A stretch of 39,625 nucleotides of DNA from assembly GCA_030066085.1 (NCBI GenBank), contig JASJCI010000031.1, forward strand, positions 1 through 39,625. Reading direction: 5' to 3'. Each line of letters starts with the position of its first letter. Position 1 is the first letter of the stretch. Below are positions 16,651 through 24,824 of this stretch, piece after piece. A program made the translations under genes and the position numbers. Source of the stretch: Gammaproteobacteria bacterium (GTDB taxonomy: Bacteria > Pseudomonadota > Gammaproteobacteria > GCA-001735895). A model generated the notes under the pieces. It saw nothing but the letters and a program-made list of their open reading frames with translations, was not told where the DNA came from and ran no database searches.

Positions 16651-17775
16651 CTATTCTGTCAATTCGGTACGGACCGAGTCCGCGATCATTTCCTGGAATC
16701 GGCGCACGCTGTTTTCCCAGTGCGGCGACAACACGCCGCCGTCTGCCGCCAACGGCGACTGCCTGCCCTGCTGCATGCGCCGGCACATCGCGTGATCCTC
16801 GAGATGCACGTCGTGCCACAGGGTCTCGAGCCCGCGGATCTGTTCGGCACTGTAGGCGGAATCGCGATGGGTGTAAATGACCCGCGTCTGGCGCGTACGG
16901 TCGGGCGCCAGCGGCTCGTGCAGGTACACGCCCATCTGGTCGGGCTGATACGTTCCCATGATGAACATCGGAAACAGCGTCAGGTAGTGCGAGGTCACCC
17001 CGAGGGCGCCCGCCTTCGCCTTGGCCACCTGTTCCTCGCTGAGTTCGACCGCGCTGCCGACGCAGTGCTCGTCGATCACGGTGCGATGATCCTCCAGTGG
17101 CTGCTCGGTCGTTTTTTGATGCACGAACTGCACGTGGTAAGGCTCGATGAAGTTTTCCATCAACAGCTTCCAGTTGCATTCGACTTCACCGAACTCGAGC
17201 CTCGCCACCGGCACGTAATCATGCACGTCGACATCGCCGAGCTGACGCCGGATCGGTGCGAGGAAGTCCTCGAACGGCAGCGGTGCATCCGCGAGATTGA
17301 CGAACACCCAGTCGTGCCAGGTTTCGCAGCTCACTGGCAACAAGCCGTAATCGGCGTAGTCGAATCCCTCGGGCAGGTCGCGCAGGCCGCCGCCGAAATA
17401 AGGCGCGTTTTTGAGCGCGCCGCAGAGATCGTAGCTCCAGCTGTGATAGGGACAGCGAATCAGTTTGCCGCAATTGCCGGGAGCGTCGACCAGGGCCAGG
17501 TTGCGATGGCGACAGATATTGTGGAACGCGGCGATCCTGCCGCTCTCGTCACGCACCAGGAACAGCGGCAGGCCGGCGACCCGGATCGGTTGCACGTCAC
17601 CCGGCTTCGCCAGCTGGTGCGCGTAAGCGACGAACACCCAGTTGTCGCGAAACAGGCTGGCCTGCTCGATGCGCAGGAACTCGGCGCTGATATAGGCCTC
17701 GCCCGGCAGCCCGTGCGCGACCGGCGACTCGGCATCAAAGGCATCCAGCAGGTTTCGGCTCGGCATCTTGGTCAC
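16651..17775 (-). CDS. Rieske non-heme iron oxygenase, large subunit (betaine-demethylase-like)
   Basis: A 374-residue terminal oxygenase. The Rieske cluster ligands are Cys88-X-His90 and Cys108-X2-His111 (ICRHRN and CPYHSW). The mononuclear iron ligands are His214, His219 and probably Asp327 (LEDHAM), with bridging Glu211 in ENFIEPYHVQFVH. This layout is shared with GbcA, choline monooxygenase and stachydrine demethylases, which act on quaternary amines, so a betaine substrate is inferred. No ferredoxin reductase (GbcB type) is nearby and one must come from elsewhere. It is divergent from an Lrp-type regulator and followed closely by gloA. Aromatic substrates cannot be excluded. Confidence 0.85.
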   Translation of the reverse strand: MTKMPSRNLLDAFDAESPVAHGLPGEAYISAEFLRIEQASLFRDNWVFVAYAHQLAKPGDVQPIRVAGLPLFLVRDESGRIAAFHNICRHRNLALVDAPGNCGKLIRCPYHSWSYDLCGALKNAPYFGGGLRDLPEGFDYADYGLLPVSCETWHDWVFVNLADAPLPFEDFLAPIRRQLGDVDVHDYVPVARLEFGEVECNWKLLMENFIEPYHVQFVHQKTTEQPLEDHRTVIDEHCVGSAVELSEEQVAKAKAGALGVTSHYLTLFPMFIMGTYQPDQMGVYLHEPLAPDRTRQTRVIYTHRDSAYSAEQIRGLETLWHDVHLEDHAMCRRMQQGRQSPLAADGGVLSPHWENSVRRFQEMIADSVRTELTE

Positions 17776-17860
17776 CTCGCAGCAAGGTGGTTAAGGTAGC
17801 ACAGGAATTTATGGTTTCGAAGTATTTGTGCACCAAAAATTACGTTTTCAGCAGTAGATT

Positions 17861-17889
17861 TTGCAAGTTTTTACTTTTTCGTCAATAAT
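17861..17889 (+). promoter_or_regulatory. Sigma-70 promoter of the lrp-glnT unit
   Basis: TTGCAA (17861-17866), exactly 17 bases, AATAAT (17884-17889). The -10 matches consensus at five of six, the -35 at four of six. It lies in an AT-rich stretch, unlike the surroundings, 30 bases before the Lrp start codon. The Rieske gene reads away from the same gap, so autoregulation and control of both sides are plausible. Confidence 0.55.
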
Positions 17890-17919
17890 GCGGCCCTCAA
17901 ATCACTATTCCGACAATCC

Positions 17920-18429
17920 ATGACCGATCCGGCCGTCCCGCTCGAAACCGGCAAAGCCCGCGGCATCGCCTCCGCCGATGATCACCTGAATCGCGAGATT
18001 ATCCGCATGCTGCAGCAGGACGGTCGCCTGCCGTACAAGGACATCGCGCTCGAACTCAAGGTCTCGGAAGGCACGATCCGCAACCGCATCCAGTCGATGA
18101 AACAGAGCGGCGCGCTCAAGATCGTCGCGCTCGCCGACCCGATGGCGATCCGCTACAAGGCCGACGCGATGATCGGCATCAAGGTCGCGACCCCGGCCAC
18201 GCCGCGCGACGTCGCCACCCGCCTCGCCGGGCTCGGCGAAGTCGTCTACGTGCTGTGGGTGTCGGGCCGCTATGACCTGTTGATCGAAGTCGTCTGCGAA
18301 ACCAGCGGCGCTTTCCAGCAATTTCTCGAAACGCACTGCTTCGGCCACGACGATATCGATTCGATTGAGGTCATGAGCGGCATCGAAATGTTCAAGAACC
18401 AGTTCCTGCTGAAAAGGCAGGCGCAATAA
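17920..18429 (+). CDS. Lrp/AsnC-family transcriptional regulator
   Basis: A 169-residue regulator with an N-terminal winged HTH (about 22-70: LNREIIRMLQQDGRLPYKDI, then VSEGTIRNRIQSMKQSG) and a C-terminal RAM ligand-binding domain (about 80-160, with VSGRYDLLIEVVCE). About 20 residues precede the usual start, which is slightly long. Lrp-type proteins form octamers and sense amino acids or related metabolites. It sits 30 bases before the glnT-like gene, presumably in one transcript, and diverges from the Rieske gene; both are likely targets. Confidence 0.88.
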   Translation: MTDPAVPLETGKARGIASADDHLNREIIRMLQQDGRLPYKDIALELKVSEGTIRNRIQSMKQSGALKIVALADPMAIRYKADAMIGIKVATPATPRDVATRLAGLGEVVYVLWVSGRYDLLIEVVCETSGAFQQFLETHCFGHDDIDSIEVMSGIEMFKNQFLLKRQAQ

Positions 18430-18459
18430 GTCAACCGAAAAAATACCGAGGAGTCCCCG

Positions 18460-19872
18460 ATGAGCAACACCTATTACGAAAAAATGGAGCAGTCGTTCCC
18501 GAGCAAGGCGCGCATCCGCAAGGAGCAGAAAAAGCTCGAAGCGGCCGGCGTGAAATACATATTGTCGTGCTGGATCGACATGCTCGGCGTGCCCAAGACC
18601 AAGCCGGTGCCGCTGTGCGACTTCGAGCCGCTGTGTCTCGGCAAGGGTCCGCAGTTCGCGGTGCACTCCGTTTCCTTCGTACCCGAACTCGGTCCGGCCG
18701 ACTCTGACCAGATCCCGGTACCCGATCTCGACACGCTGGTGATCTGCCCCTGGGATCCGACCTGCGCCTGGGTATTCGCCGACCTGTGGTGGGAAGGCAG
18801 ACCCTACAACATGTGCCCGCGCCAGGCGCTCAAGCGCCAGATCCGCGATGCCGGCAAGAAAGGTTACGCGATGATGGCCGGCGTCGAGCCCGAATTCATC
18901 ACCATGCAGTGGGACGAGAACGGCCAGCCGGTCAAGGCTTACGACGACGACCCGGTCGAGGGCGTGCGCCCGCGGCGGCAGGCTTTCGGCTACGACGTCG
19001 AGTACTCGATCGACGCGATGGGTTTTCTCGGCGAACTGATCGACATCCTCAACGGCCTCGGCTGGGGACTGCACGACGTGGTCGCCGAGGGCGCCTACTC
19101 GCAGTTCGAACTCGACTTTCACTACACCGACGTGCTGACCATGGCCGACCGGCTCGTGTTCCTGCGCGTATTGCTGAAAGAGGTCGCCAAGAAGCACGGC
19201 ATGTTCGTAACCTTCATGCCCAAGCCGACCACCGGTGACTGGCGCTCCGGCGCACACATGAACACGTCGATCGTCAAGGTCAGGCAACCGGGCAAGAACA
19301 TTTACGAAGGCGCGCGCGGCAAGTTCAGCCAGACCGCCTACCACGCGGTCGGCGGCCTGCTCAAGCACGGTGCCGCGATCACCGCGGTGGCCTGCAGCAC
19401 GGTCAACTCCTACAACGGCCTGGTTCCGAAGGTTGCCGGTTTCGAGGGTGGCGTCTACACCTGGGCGCCGACGCACATTACCTACGGCCACAACAACCGC
19501 TCGGCGATGCTGCGCATGCCGCAGAACCGGTTCTGCATCGAGAACCGCGCCGCCGACATGTGCATGAACCCGTATCTCGGTCTCGGCATGTCGCTGGCGG
19601 CCTCGGTCGACGGCATCGTCAACAAGATCGATCCCGGCCCGTCGGCGGACGAAGATCTTTACGTCATGGACAGCAAACGCCAGAAGAAGCTGACCGCGCT
19701 GCCGCGCAACCTGCTCGAGGCCACCGAACAGCTCGGCAAGAGCGCGCTGGCGAAGGAAGTGCTGGGTGAGCAGATGCTGTCTTCGTTCATCGCCTACAAG
19801 GTCGACGAGTGGGAGCGCTACCACCAGACCACCACCGACTGGGAGCTGCAAGAATACCTGCGGTTGTATTGA
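18460..19872 (+). CDS. Glutamine synthetase-family ligase, GlnT / gamma-glutamylmethylamide synthetase-like
   Basis: A 470-residue ATP-dependent gamma-glutamyl ligase of the GS fold. Visible active-site motifs are GVEPEF (Glu143, Glu145), AEGAYSQFELDF (Glu210, Glu217), SGAHMNTS (His266), NNRSAMLR (Arg347) and ENRAADMCMNPYL (Glu361, Arg363). GlnT/GMAS relatives join glutamate to methylamine, ethylamine or ammonia. The segment NSYNGLVP (316-323) has Asn-Gly where glutamine synthetases have NSYKRLVP, removing an Arg thought to hold the glutamate carboxylate, so the substrate may differ. GAGGAG gives a strong ribosome site. It is cotranscribed with the Lrp gene. A gamma-glutamylpolyamine synthetase (PuuA-like) role is an alternative. 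Confidence 0.8.
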   Translation: MSNTYYEKMEQSFPSKARIRKEQKKLEAAGVKYILSCWIDMLGVPKTKPVPLCDFEPLCLGKGPQFAVHSVSFVPELGPADSDQIPVPDLDTLVICPWDPTCAWVFADLWWEGRPYNMCPRQALKRQIRDAGKKGYAMMAGVEPEFITMQWDENGQPVKAYDDDPVEGVRPRRQAFGYDVEYSIDAMGFLGELIDILNGLGWGLHDVVAEGAYSQFELDFHYTDVLTMADRLVFLRVLLKEVAKKHGMFVTFMPKPTTGDWRSGAHMNTSIVKVRQPGKNIYEGARGKFSQTAYHAVGGLLKHGAAITAVACSTVNSYNGLVPKVAGFEGGVYTWAPTHITYGHNNRSAMLRMPQNRFCIENRAADMCMNPYLGLGMSLAASVDGIVNKIDPGPSADEDLYVMDSKRQKKLTALPRNLLEATEQLGKSALAKEVLGEQMLSSFIAYKVDEWERYHQTTTDWELQEYLRLY

Positions 19873-19884
19873 TTGTTCGCTCTT

Positions 19885-19970
19885 GTCACCCCGCGGTTCA
19901 ACCGCGGGGTCCAGGGCAGCAGGTTCGAGATGTCCATCCTGGATACCGCGGCTAAACCGCGGTATGACAA
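19885..19970. repeat. REP/BIME-type double hairpin, copy B
   Basis: Hairpin one: CCCCGCGG (19889-19896), loop of five, CCGCGGGG (19902-19909). Hairpin two: ATACCGCGG (19943-19951), loop of five, CCGCGGTAT (19957-19965). Outer flanks GTCA and TGACA and inner flanks GTCCA and TGGAT are inverted, so the halves are mirror copies. The stems differ from copy A by compensating bases (TCCCG with CGGGA, versus TACCG with CGGTA), which shows selection for pairing. It fills the 120-base gap after the glnT-like gene. Confidence 0.8.
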
Positions 19971-19992
19971 ACCAAAAATATCGAGCGTAGAA

Positions 19993-20997
19993 ATGGATCA
20001 CGAAATCTTCCGCCTCCGGGACTTCGAGCTGCAATCCGGCGTTACCCTGCCCGATGCGCAGCTCGCGTACAGAACCTACGGCGAGCTGAACGCCGCCGGC
20101 GACAATGTTGTCGTGTTGCCGACCTTCTACACCGGCAATCACATGCGCAACGAGGGCTTCTTCGGGCCCGGCCGCGCAATCGATCCGGCGCGACACTTCA
20201 TCGTCTCGGTCAACCTGTTCGGTAACGGCATATCGTCGTCGCCAAGCAATACGCCGCCACCGTTCGACGCCGCAGGTTTTCCCGACATTACCTTTTACGA
20301 CAACGTGCGCGCGCAGCACGCGCTGCTCACCGAGGGCCTCGGCGTTCGGCGCATCGCGCTGGTGACCGGCTGGTCGATGGCCGGCTGCCAGAGTTTCCAG
20401 TGGGGCGCGCAGTACCCGGACATGGTCGATGCGATCCTGCCGTTCTGCGGCTCGGCGAAGACCTCGGAACACAACATCGTTTTCCTCGAGGGCGTCAAGG
20501 CCGCGCTGACCGCCGACGGCACTTACGATGGCGGCAATTACAGTGAACCCCCGACCCGCGGCCTGAAGGCTTTCGGCCGCGTGTACGCAGGCTGGGCCTT
20601 TTCGCAGACCTTCTACCGCGAGCAAATGTATAAACTCAAAGGCTTCGATACCGCCGAAGGCCTGCTGCAGGACTGGGAACAGGATCACCTCGACTGGGAC
20701 GCCAACGACCTGCTGTGCAAGCTGTGGACCTGGCAGCGCGGCGATATCAGTGCGCAACCGGCTTACGGCGGCGACTTCGTCGCCGCGCTGAACGCAATCC
20801 GTGCCAGGACTATCGTCATCGCCTGCAACAACGACCTCTACTTTCAGCCGGCCGACAACGCACTCGAGGTGCCGCATATCGCCAATGCCGAACTGCGGGT
20901 GTACGAGTCGCCCTGGGGTCACTGCGTCGCATCGCCGGGCAACGACCCGGCATTCGAAACATTCCTCGATTCGGCGATTCGCGAACTGCTGGCCTGA
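19993..20997 (+). CDS. Alpha/beta hydrolase of the homoserine acetyltransferase (MetX) fold
   Basis: A 334-residue protein of the MetX-like alpha/beta hydrolase family with a full triad: Ser128 in TGWSMAGCQ, Asp281 in ACNNDLYF and His310 in WGHCVASPG. Genuine MetX proteins have GGSMGG at the nucleophile; here it is GWSMAG, and the region around the substrate pocket also differs, so I do not call homoserine transacetylase. The ATG at 19993 was chosen because the longer frame (from 19873) would run through the REP hairpins. The gene follows the glnT-like gene; hydrolysis or acyl transfer on a product of that gene is a guess. Confidence 0.75.
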   Translation: MDHEIFRLRDFELQSGVTLPDAQLAYRTYGELNAAGDNVVVLPTFYTGNHMRNEGFFGPGRAIDPARHFIVSVNLFGNGISSSPSNTPPPFDAAGFPDITFYDNVRAQHALLTEGLGVRRIALVTGWSMAGCQSFQWGAQYPDMVDAILPFCGSAKTSEHNIVFLEGVKAALTADGTYDGGNYSEPPTRGLKAFGRVYAGWAFSQTFYREQMYKLKGFDTAEGLLQDWEQDHLDWDANDLLCKLWTWQRGDISAQPAYGGDFVAALNAIRARTIVIACNNDLYFQPADNALEVPHIANAELRVYESPWGHCVASPGNDPAFETFLDSAIRELLA

Positions 20998-21081
20998 ATT
21001 CCCGCTCCGGCACCCTGCCCGGCTCGAAAACCGCTGATTTTTTAGCTTCCGAAGACGCAGACTGGAATAACATTAGTACCC

Positions 21082-21810
21082 ATGTTTTCTCGTCGTCGTC
21101 GGAAATCAACAGCGTCGAAACGCAGCAACCCGTTGCGGCGGCTGTTCAGGTGGACATTCACAATCCTGCTGGCCGCCGCCGCGGTGGATGCCGTTTACCT
21201 GTTCACGATCTGGCCGGACTGGCAGCAATACCGCGCGGGATCGATTCCCGCCTCCAGCTTCATGCGCCGCTACGAGGCCGAACGCGAACAGCGCGCCGAC
21301 TGGCCACCGCTACGCTGGCAACCCGTGTCGATCAACCGCATCCCGCGCCACCTGGTACGCGCGGTGATCGTGGCCGAGGACGCGCGCTTCTATGAACACG
21401 ACGGCGTTGACCTCGAGGCACTGAAGGATGCGATGGAAACCAACCTGTCACAGAAGCGTTTTGCCTACGGCGGCAGTACCCTGTCACAGCAAACGGTCAA
21501 GAACCTGTTCCTGAGCCCATCGCGCAACCCGCTGCGCAAGTGGCATGAACTGGTGCTGACACTCGGCATGGAGCGCAACCTGTCCAAGCGCCGGATTCTC
21601 GAACTGTACCTGAACGTTGCCGAGTTCGGCCGCGGTATCTACGGCGTCGGCGCTGCCGCCGAGTATTACTGGAACGTGCCGGTCGCTTATTTGACCCCGC
21701 GCGAATCGATCGAGCTTGCCGCAACGCTGCCGTCACCGGTGCTGAACAATCCGCGCAGCAATACGCGCGCATTCCGCAACCGGGTCAACCGGATCCGACG
21801 CTACTTCTGA
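21082..21810 (+). CDS. mtgA: Monofunctional peptidoglycan transglycosylase
   Basis: Polymerises lipid II glycan strands at the outer face of the inner membrane (GT51). The 242-residue protein has a basic N-terminus, one membrane anchor (about 24-43), the catalytic Glu99 in AEDARFYEHDG, GGSTLSQQTVKNLFL (130-144), the second Glu in LELYLNVAEFGRGIYG (173-188), and no transpeptidase domain. Length matches MtgA (about 240). It starts 84 bases after the hydrolase and faces the DMT transporter, from whose stop it is four bases away. Confidence 0.93.
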   Translation: MFSRRRRKSTASKRSNPLRRLFRWTFTILLAAAAVDAVYLFTIWPDWQQYRAGSIPASSFMRRYEAEREQRADWPPLRWQPVSINRIPRHLVRAVIVAEDARFYEHDGVDLEALKDAMETNLSQKRFAYGGSTLSQQTVKNLFLSPSRNPLRKWHELVLTLGMERNLSKRRILELYLNVAEFGRGIYGVGAAAEYYWNVPVAYLTPRESIELAATLPSPVLNNPRSNTRAFRNRVNRIRRYF

Positions 21811-21814
21811 CGAT

Positions 21815-22780
21815 TCAGCCAGGTTCGCTGACCGCGATCCGGCTGCGCGGCGCCTCTGGGCGTACCAGGCTGATGCCGAGCAGGGTCAAAAGCAGCGCCG
21901 ACCAGATGTAGACCGAATGCGTTTCGCCGAACAGGATCATGCCCCAGGCCACGCCCGCGAGGGTGATCACGTACGCGGTCTGGCTGGCGAACACCGGGCC
22001 CGCGGTGCGGATGACATACAGCAGGATCGTGAAAGCGGTGCCGCTCAACAGTCCGTTGCCGGTAGCGGCATACTGCGCCACGCCCCAGGACTCGAATGCC
22101 GTGACCGTGGTGCCGGTTGCAAACGCCAGCGGCGCCAGCATCAACGCGGCGGTGGCCTGGCGCACGAAGCTCAGTTCCATGGAACCAGTCCCGGGCGGAC
22201 GGAAGCCACCGGCATAAGTGTTTTCCACCGACATGCTGACACTTGCGACCAACGCCAGCAGCACCCAGGGCGCGAGCCCGGGCTCCGGCAGGGCGCTGTC
22301 GGGCAACACCAGCAGGGCCATCGCCGCCAGGCCGATACCCACGCCGAGCAGGCGTCGCCGATGGGCGGGTTCGATGCCGAGCATGGCCGATAACAGGTAA
22401 GTAAACAGTGGCATGCTGGCGAACGCGATGGCCACCACGCCGGCCGGCAGGTAGAGCGCACACCAGAACAGCGCGATCGCCGGAAAGGCTACCCCGGCGC
22501 CGCCGCAAACCAGGCCGAAACGCGCGATGTCGCCGCGCAACGGCAGGCGCCGGCCTCGCAGCAGCATCAACACCAGCATCAGTGTCGAACTGGTCACGAC
22601 CTGCCACAGGCCCATGCCGACCGGGTGACCGCCGGCCTCGACACCGATCTTGGCGAGCGACAGCGCCAGGCCCCAGAGCACACCCATGAGCAACAGCAGC
22701 ACGTAGTGCCGCGGTCGCACGCGCACGGGTGCCGTCGCCAGGGATGCTGTATCTTGCTGCCGGTCCATATCGCCGGCCAT
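21815..22780 (-). CDS. EamA/DMT-superfamily transporter
   Basis: A 321-residue inner-membrane protein with ten predicted hydrophobic segments arranged as two EamA halves of five helices, the standard DMT exporter plan. The first half begins at LLLMGVLWGLALSLAKIGVE and the second around WVLLALVASVSMSVENTYAG. Substrates in this family range from amino acids to metabolites and cannot be inferred here. An internal ATG (MDRQQD) is a possible alternative start. The gene follows the iron-binding protein on the same strand, separated by a GC-rich hairpin. Confidence 0.85.
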   Translation of the reverse strand: MAGDMDRQQDTASLATAPVRVRPRHYVLLLLMGVLWGLALSLAKIGVEAGGHPVGMGLWQVVTSSTLMLVLMLLRGRRLPLRGDIARFGLVCGGAGVAFPAIALFWCALYLPAGVVAIAFASMPLFTYLLSAMLGIEPAHRRRLLGVGIGLAAMALLVLPDSALPEPGLAPWVLLALVASVSMSVENTYAGGFRPPGTGSMELSFVRQATAALMLAPLAFATGTTVTAFESWGVAQYAATGNGLLSGTAFTILLYVIRTAGPVFASQTAYVITLAGVAWGMILFGETHSVYIWSALLLTLLGISLVRPEAPRSRIAVSEPG

Positions 22781-22796
22781 GGTACCCGGAAATCCC

Positions 22797-22815
22797 GGCC
22801 GGGGAAGCCCCGGCC
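22797..22815. terminator. GC-rich stem-loop between the iron-binding protein and DMT genes
   Basis: GGCCGGGG, a three-base loop, then CCCCGGCC, lying after the stop of the iron-binding protein gene and just before the DMT start. There is no U-tract in the minus-strand transcript, so it may be a weak attenuator or an mRNA end-protecting hairpin instead of a complete terminator. Confidence 0.3.
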
Positions 22816-22846
22816 AGGATCGGGAGGTGAAAGCTTCGAGTGCGCG

Positions 22847-23890
22847 CTAGCGCCAGCCGGCGCGATCCATCAACTCGACCGCGGCGCGGTTGTTTTCGCC
22901 GAGCTTCGTCAGGTTCAGGCTGTCGGCCTTGAAACTGCCGAATGCCTTCAGCGTATCCGAGATTCTGGCATCGGCAACTACCGGGTACTCGTTATTGACC
23001 TCGGCATACCAGGCCTGCGATTCGGCGCTGACGAGGTATTCGAGCAGGCGCTCCGCGGCAGCCGGGTTCTTGGCGTGCTTCGTGATGCCCGCGCCGCTGA
23101 CGTTGACGTGGGTGCCGCGATCAGCCTGGTTGGGCCAGAACACGCCCAGCGCCTTCGCGACCTTCTGGTCCTCGGGCTTGTCGCTGTTGACCAGGCGTCC
23201 GAAGTAGTAGGTATTTGCAATCGCGATATCGCACTGGCCGGCCGCGGCCGCACGCAGCTGGTCGGTATCGCCACCGGCCGGCTTGCGTGCGAAGTTGGCG
23301 ACCATTCCGCGCGCCCAGGCTTCGGTCTTGTCCACGCCGCGCGACTCGATCATCGACGCCACCAGCGACTGGTTGTAAATATTGCCGGAGGAACGAATAC
23401 AAATACGGCCCTTCCACTGGTCGTCGGTCAGCGCTTCGTAAGTCGAAAGCTCCGCCGGGTCGACCTTGTCCTTGACGTAAAAAATGACGCGCGCGCGTTG
23501 CGACATGCCAAACCACTGGTTGTCGGCATCACGCATCGCTGCGGGCACGCGCTGTTGCAACAGGGTATTGTCGAGCGTACGCAGAACCCCAGCTTCCTTG
23601 GCGCGCTGCAGGCGCCCGGCATCGACGGTGATGAACACGTCGGCCGGCGTCGAGCGACCTTCCGACTCGAGGCGCTTGAGCAGCGCATCGGCCTTGCCCG
23701 TCACGAGGTTGACCTCGATGCCGGTCTCCTTCTCGAAACGCTGCAGCAGCGGCAGGATCAGGGCCTCTTTACGAGCCGAGTAGACGTTTACCTCGGAATC
23801 CGCGGCATATGCCGGGGTAAAACCAATACCGGACAGCAGCGCCGCCAGGCATAAGCTGCGCGACCATCGTCGCAAACGAAGCGCGAACAT
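22847..23890 (-). CDS. Fe(3+) ABC transporter periplasmic binding protein (FutA/FbpA type)
   Basis: Captures ferric iron in the periplasm for an ABC importer. The 347-residue precursor starts at ATG 23890, with AGGAG (23899-23903) upstream; the longer frame covers the promoter. The signal peptide is residues 1 to about 29 (ending TPAYA). Mature features are VNVYSARKEA with Tyr37, SSGNIYNQSL with Tyr172, and ANTYYFGRL with Tyr228 and Tyr229, matching the four-tyrosine iron site of FutA-like proteins. No permease or ATPase gene is adjacent, so these must be encoded elsewhere. A Fur box at 23953 predicts iron repression. Confidence 0.9.
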   Translation of the reverse strand: MFALRLRRWSRSLCLAALLSGIGFTPAYAADSEVNVYSARKEALILPLLQRFEKETGIEVNLVTGKADALLKRLESEGRSTPADVFITVDAGRLQRAKEAGVLRTLDNTLLQQRVPAAMRDADNQWFGMSQRARVIFYVKDKVDPAELSTYEALTDDQWKGRICIRSSGNIYNQSLVASMIESRGVDKTEAWARGMVANFARKPAGGDTDQLRAAAAGQCDIAIANTYYFGRLVNSDKPEDQKVAKALGVFWPNQADRGTHVNVSGAGITKHAKNPAAAERLLEYLVSAESQAWYAEVNNEYPVVADARISDTLKAFGSFKADSLNLTKLGENNRAAVELMDRAGWR

Positions 23891-23952
23891 GAGTGAATCT
23901 CCTGTACTTAGAAAACTGAGGATGCGCAAATTAGCAAACCCGTGATGGGAAT

Positions 23953-23977
23953 GCAAATGCCAATCATTCTTATTTGC
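23953..23977. promoter_or_regulatory. Fur box upstream of the Fe3+-binding protein gene
   Basis: An imperfect 25-base palindrome centred at 23965. Against the half-site GCAAATGAGAAT the left arm matches 10 of 12 and the right arm 11 of 12. It lies 63 bases before the start codon of the iron-binding protein, consistent with Fe-Fur repression. Confidence 0.75.
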
Positions 23978-24094
23978 ATTTTACTTGATCTGCGTCAAAT
24001 TCGCTGGCTGGCAACATGCGTGACACCCGATTCCACGGCTATTACCCGGAAACGCTTTTGCTCATGTCAGTGTTAAATCGGATAGCGTTTTAAA
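23978..24094. other. Intergenic remainder between the Fur box and the bfr terminator
   Basis: The 346 bases 23891-24236 hold no gene. Apart from the ribosome site, the Fur box and the terminator listed separately, this part is of mixed composition. On the minus strand TTGACG (23995-24000) could be a -35 element for the iron-binding protein gene, with a weak -10 overlapping the Fur box. I see no RNA gene. Confidence 0.4.
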
Positions 24095-24126
24095 CAATAA
24101 AAAAGGGAAGACCAGGAGGTCTTCCC
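24095..24126 (-). terminator. Rho-independent terminator after bfr
   Basis: On the minus strand GGGAAGACC pairs perfectly with GGTCTTCCC across a four-base loop (24105-24126) and is followed directly by a T-run (TTTTTTATT, 24095-24104). It sits about 110 bases after the bfr stop and would end the bfd-bfr transcript. Confidence 0.85.
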
Positions 24127-24236
24127 CGAAAAATCTCCCGCCTGGCGAGGAGAGTGCAGAAATCAAAAAAACCGATCAGGCTAGCCTCGATAACAGGTTC
24201 ATCCGACAACCCCTGTCCCGCCAAAGCGGTTGACGA

Positions 24237-24716
24237 TCAGTTACCGCCCCCGTGCATCTTTTCGGCGAGGTAGTTCTCGAGGCCCATCTTGTCGATCAGC
24301 CCGAGCTGGGTTTCGAGCCAGTCGACATGCTCTTCCTCGCTGGAAAGAATGTCCGCGAGCAGATCGCGGCTGGCATAATCGCGGACTTTTTCGCAATACT
24401 CGACGCCGTCCCTGAGATCGGGGATCGCATCCATCTCGAGCGCCAGGTCGCAGTTGAATATCTCGGTCGTATCTTCGCCGATGCGCAGTTTGCCCAGGTC
24501 CTGCAGATTCGGCAGGCCCTGCAGGAACAGGATCCGCTGCACCAGCGCGTCCGCGTGTTTCATTTCGTCGATTGATTCATGGTACTCGTGATCTTCGAGT
24601 TCCTTGAGGCCCCAGTCGCCGAACATGCGGGCATGCAGGAAATACTGGTTGATAGCGACGAGTTCGTTCGCCAGTACCTTGTTCAGTATCGCGATGACCT
24701 TGGGATCACCCTTCAT
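24237..24716 (-). CDS. bfr: Bacterioferritin (heme-containing ferritin)
   Basis: Stores iron in a 24-subunit shell. The 159-residue four-helix protein carries the full ferroxidase site: Glu18, Glu51, His54, Glu94, Glu127 and His130. It also has the heme-ligating Met52 in DEMKHAD, so it is the heme-binding type. Length is standard. The start has AGGAG nearby (24720-24724). It lies downstream of bfd on the same strand, and releases its iron with the help of Bfd. A perfect -10 upstream suggests its own promoter as well as possible read-through from bfd. Confidence 0.96.
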   Translation of the reverse strand: MKGDPKVIAILNKVLANELVAINQYFLHARMFGDWGLKELEDHEYHESIDEMKHADALVQRILFLQGLPNLQDLGKLRIGEDTTEIFNCDLALEMDAIPDLRDGVEYCEKVRDYASRDLLADILSSEEEHVDWLETQLGLIDKMGLENYLAEKMHGGGN

Positions 24717-24754
24717 AAGAGGCTCCTCGTGTTACATGATTGCGAAAGCCGCGC

Positions 24755-24760
24755 ATTATA
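24755..24760 (-). promoter_or_regulatory. -10 element of bfr
   Basis: TATAAT on the minus strand, 38 bases before the bfr start codon. The region 17 bases further upstream has only a weak -35 (GGTCGG-like). No Fur palindrome overlaps it, so bfr may be transcribed when Fur silences bfd. Confidence 0.45.
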
Positions 24761-24824
24761 TCAGCCGGAAATCTAAACCGACCTGGAAAAAAGGCCCGCG
24801 ACTGCCAACCAGGAACATCCAGGC

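Noticed and set aside
19873-19992. Upstream extension of the MetX-like hydrolase
   Set aside because: This stretch is the BIME copy B; coding through it would give a repeat-derived N-terminus.
17905-20922. 1005-codon open frame on the minus strand
   Set aside because: Antisense shadow of the Lrp, glnT-like and hydrolase genes in high-GC DNA; it crosses the REP hairpins and has no recognisable domain.
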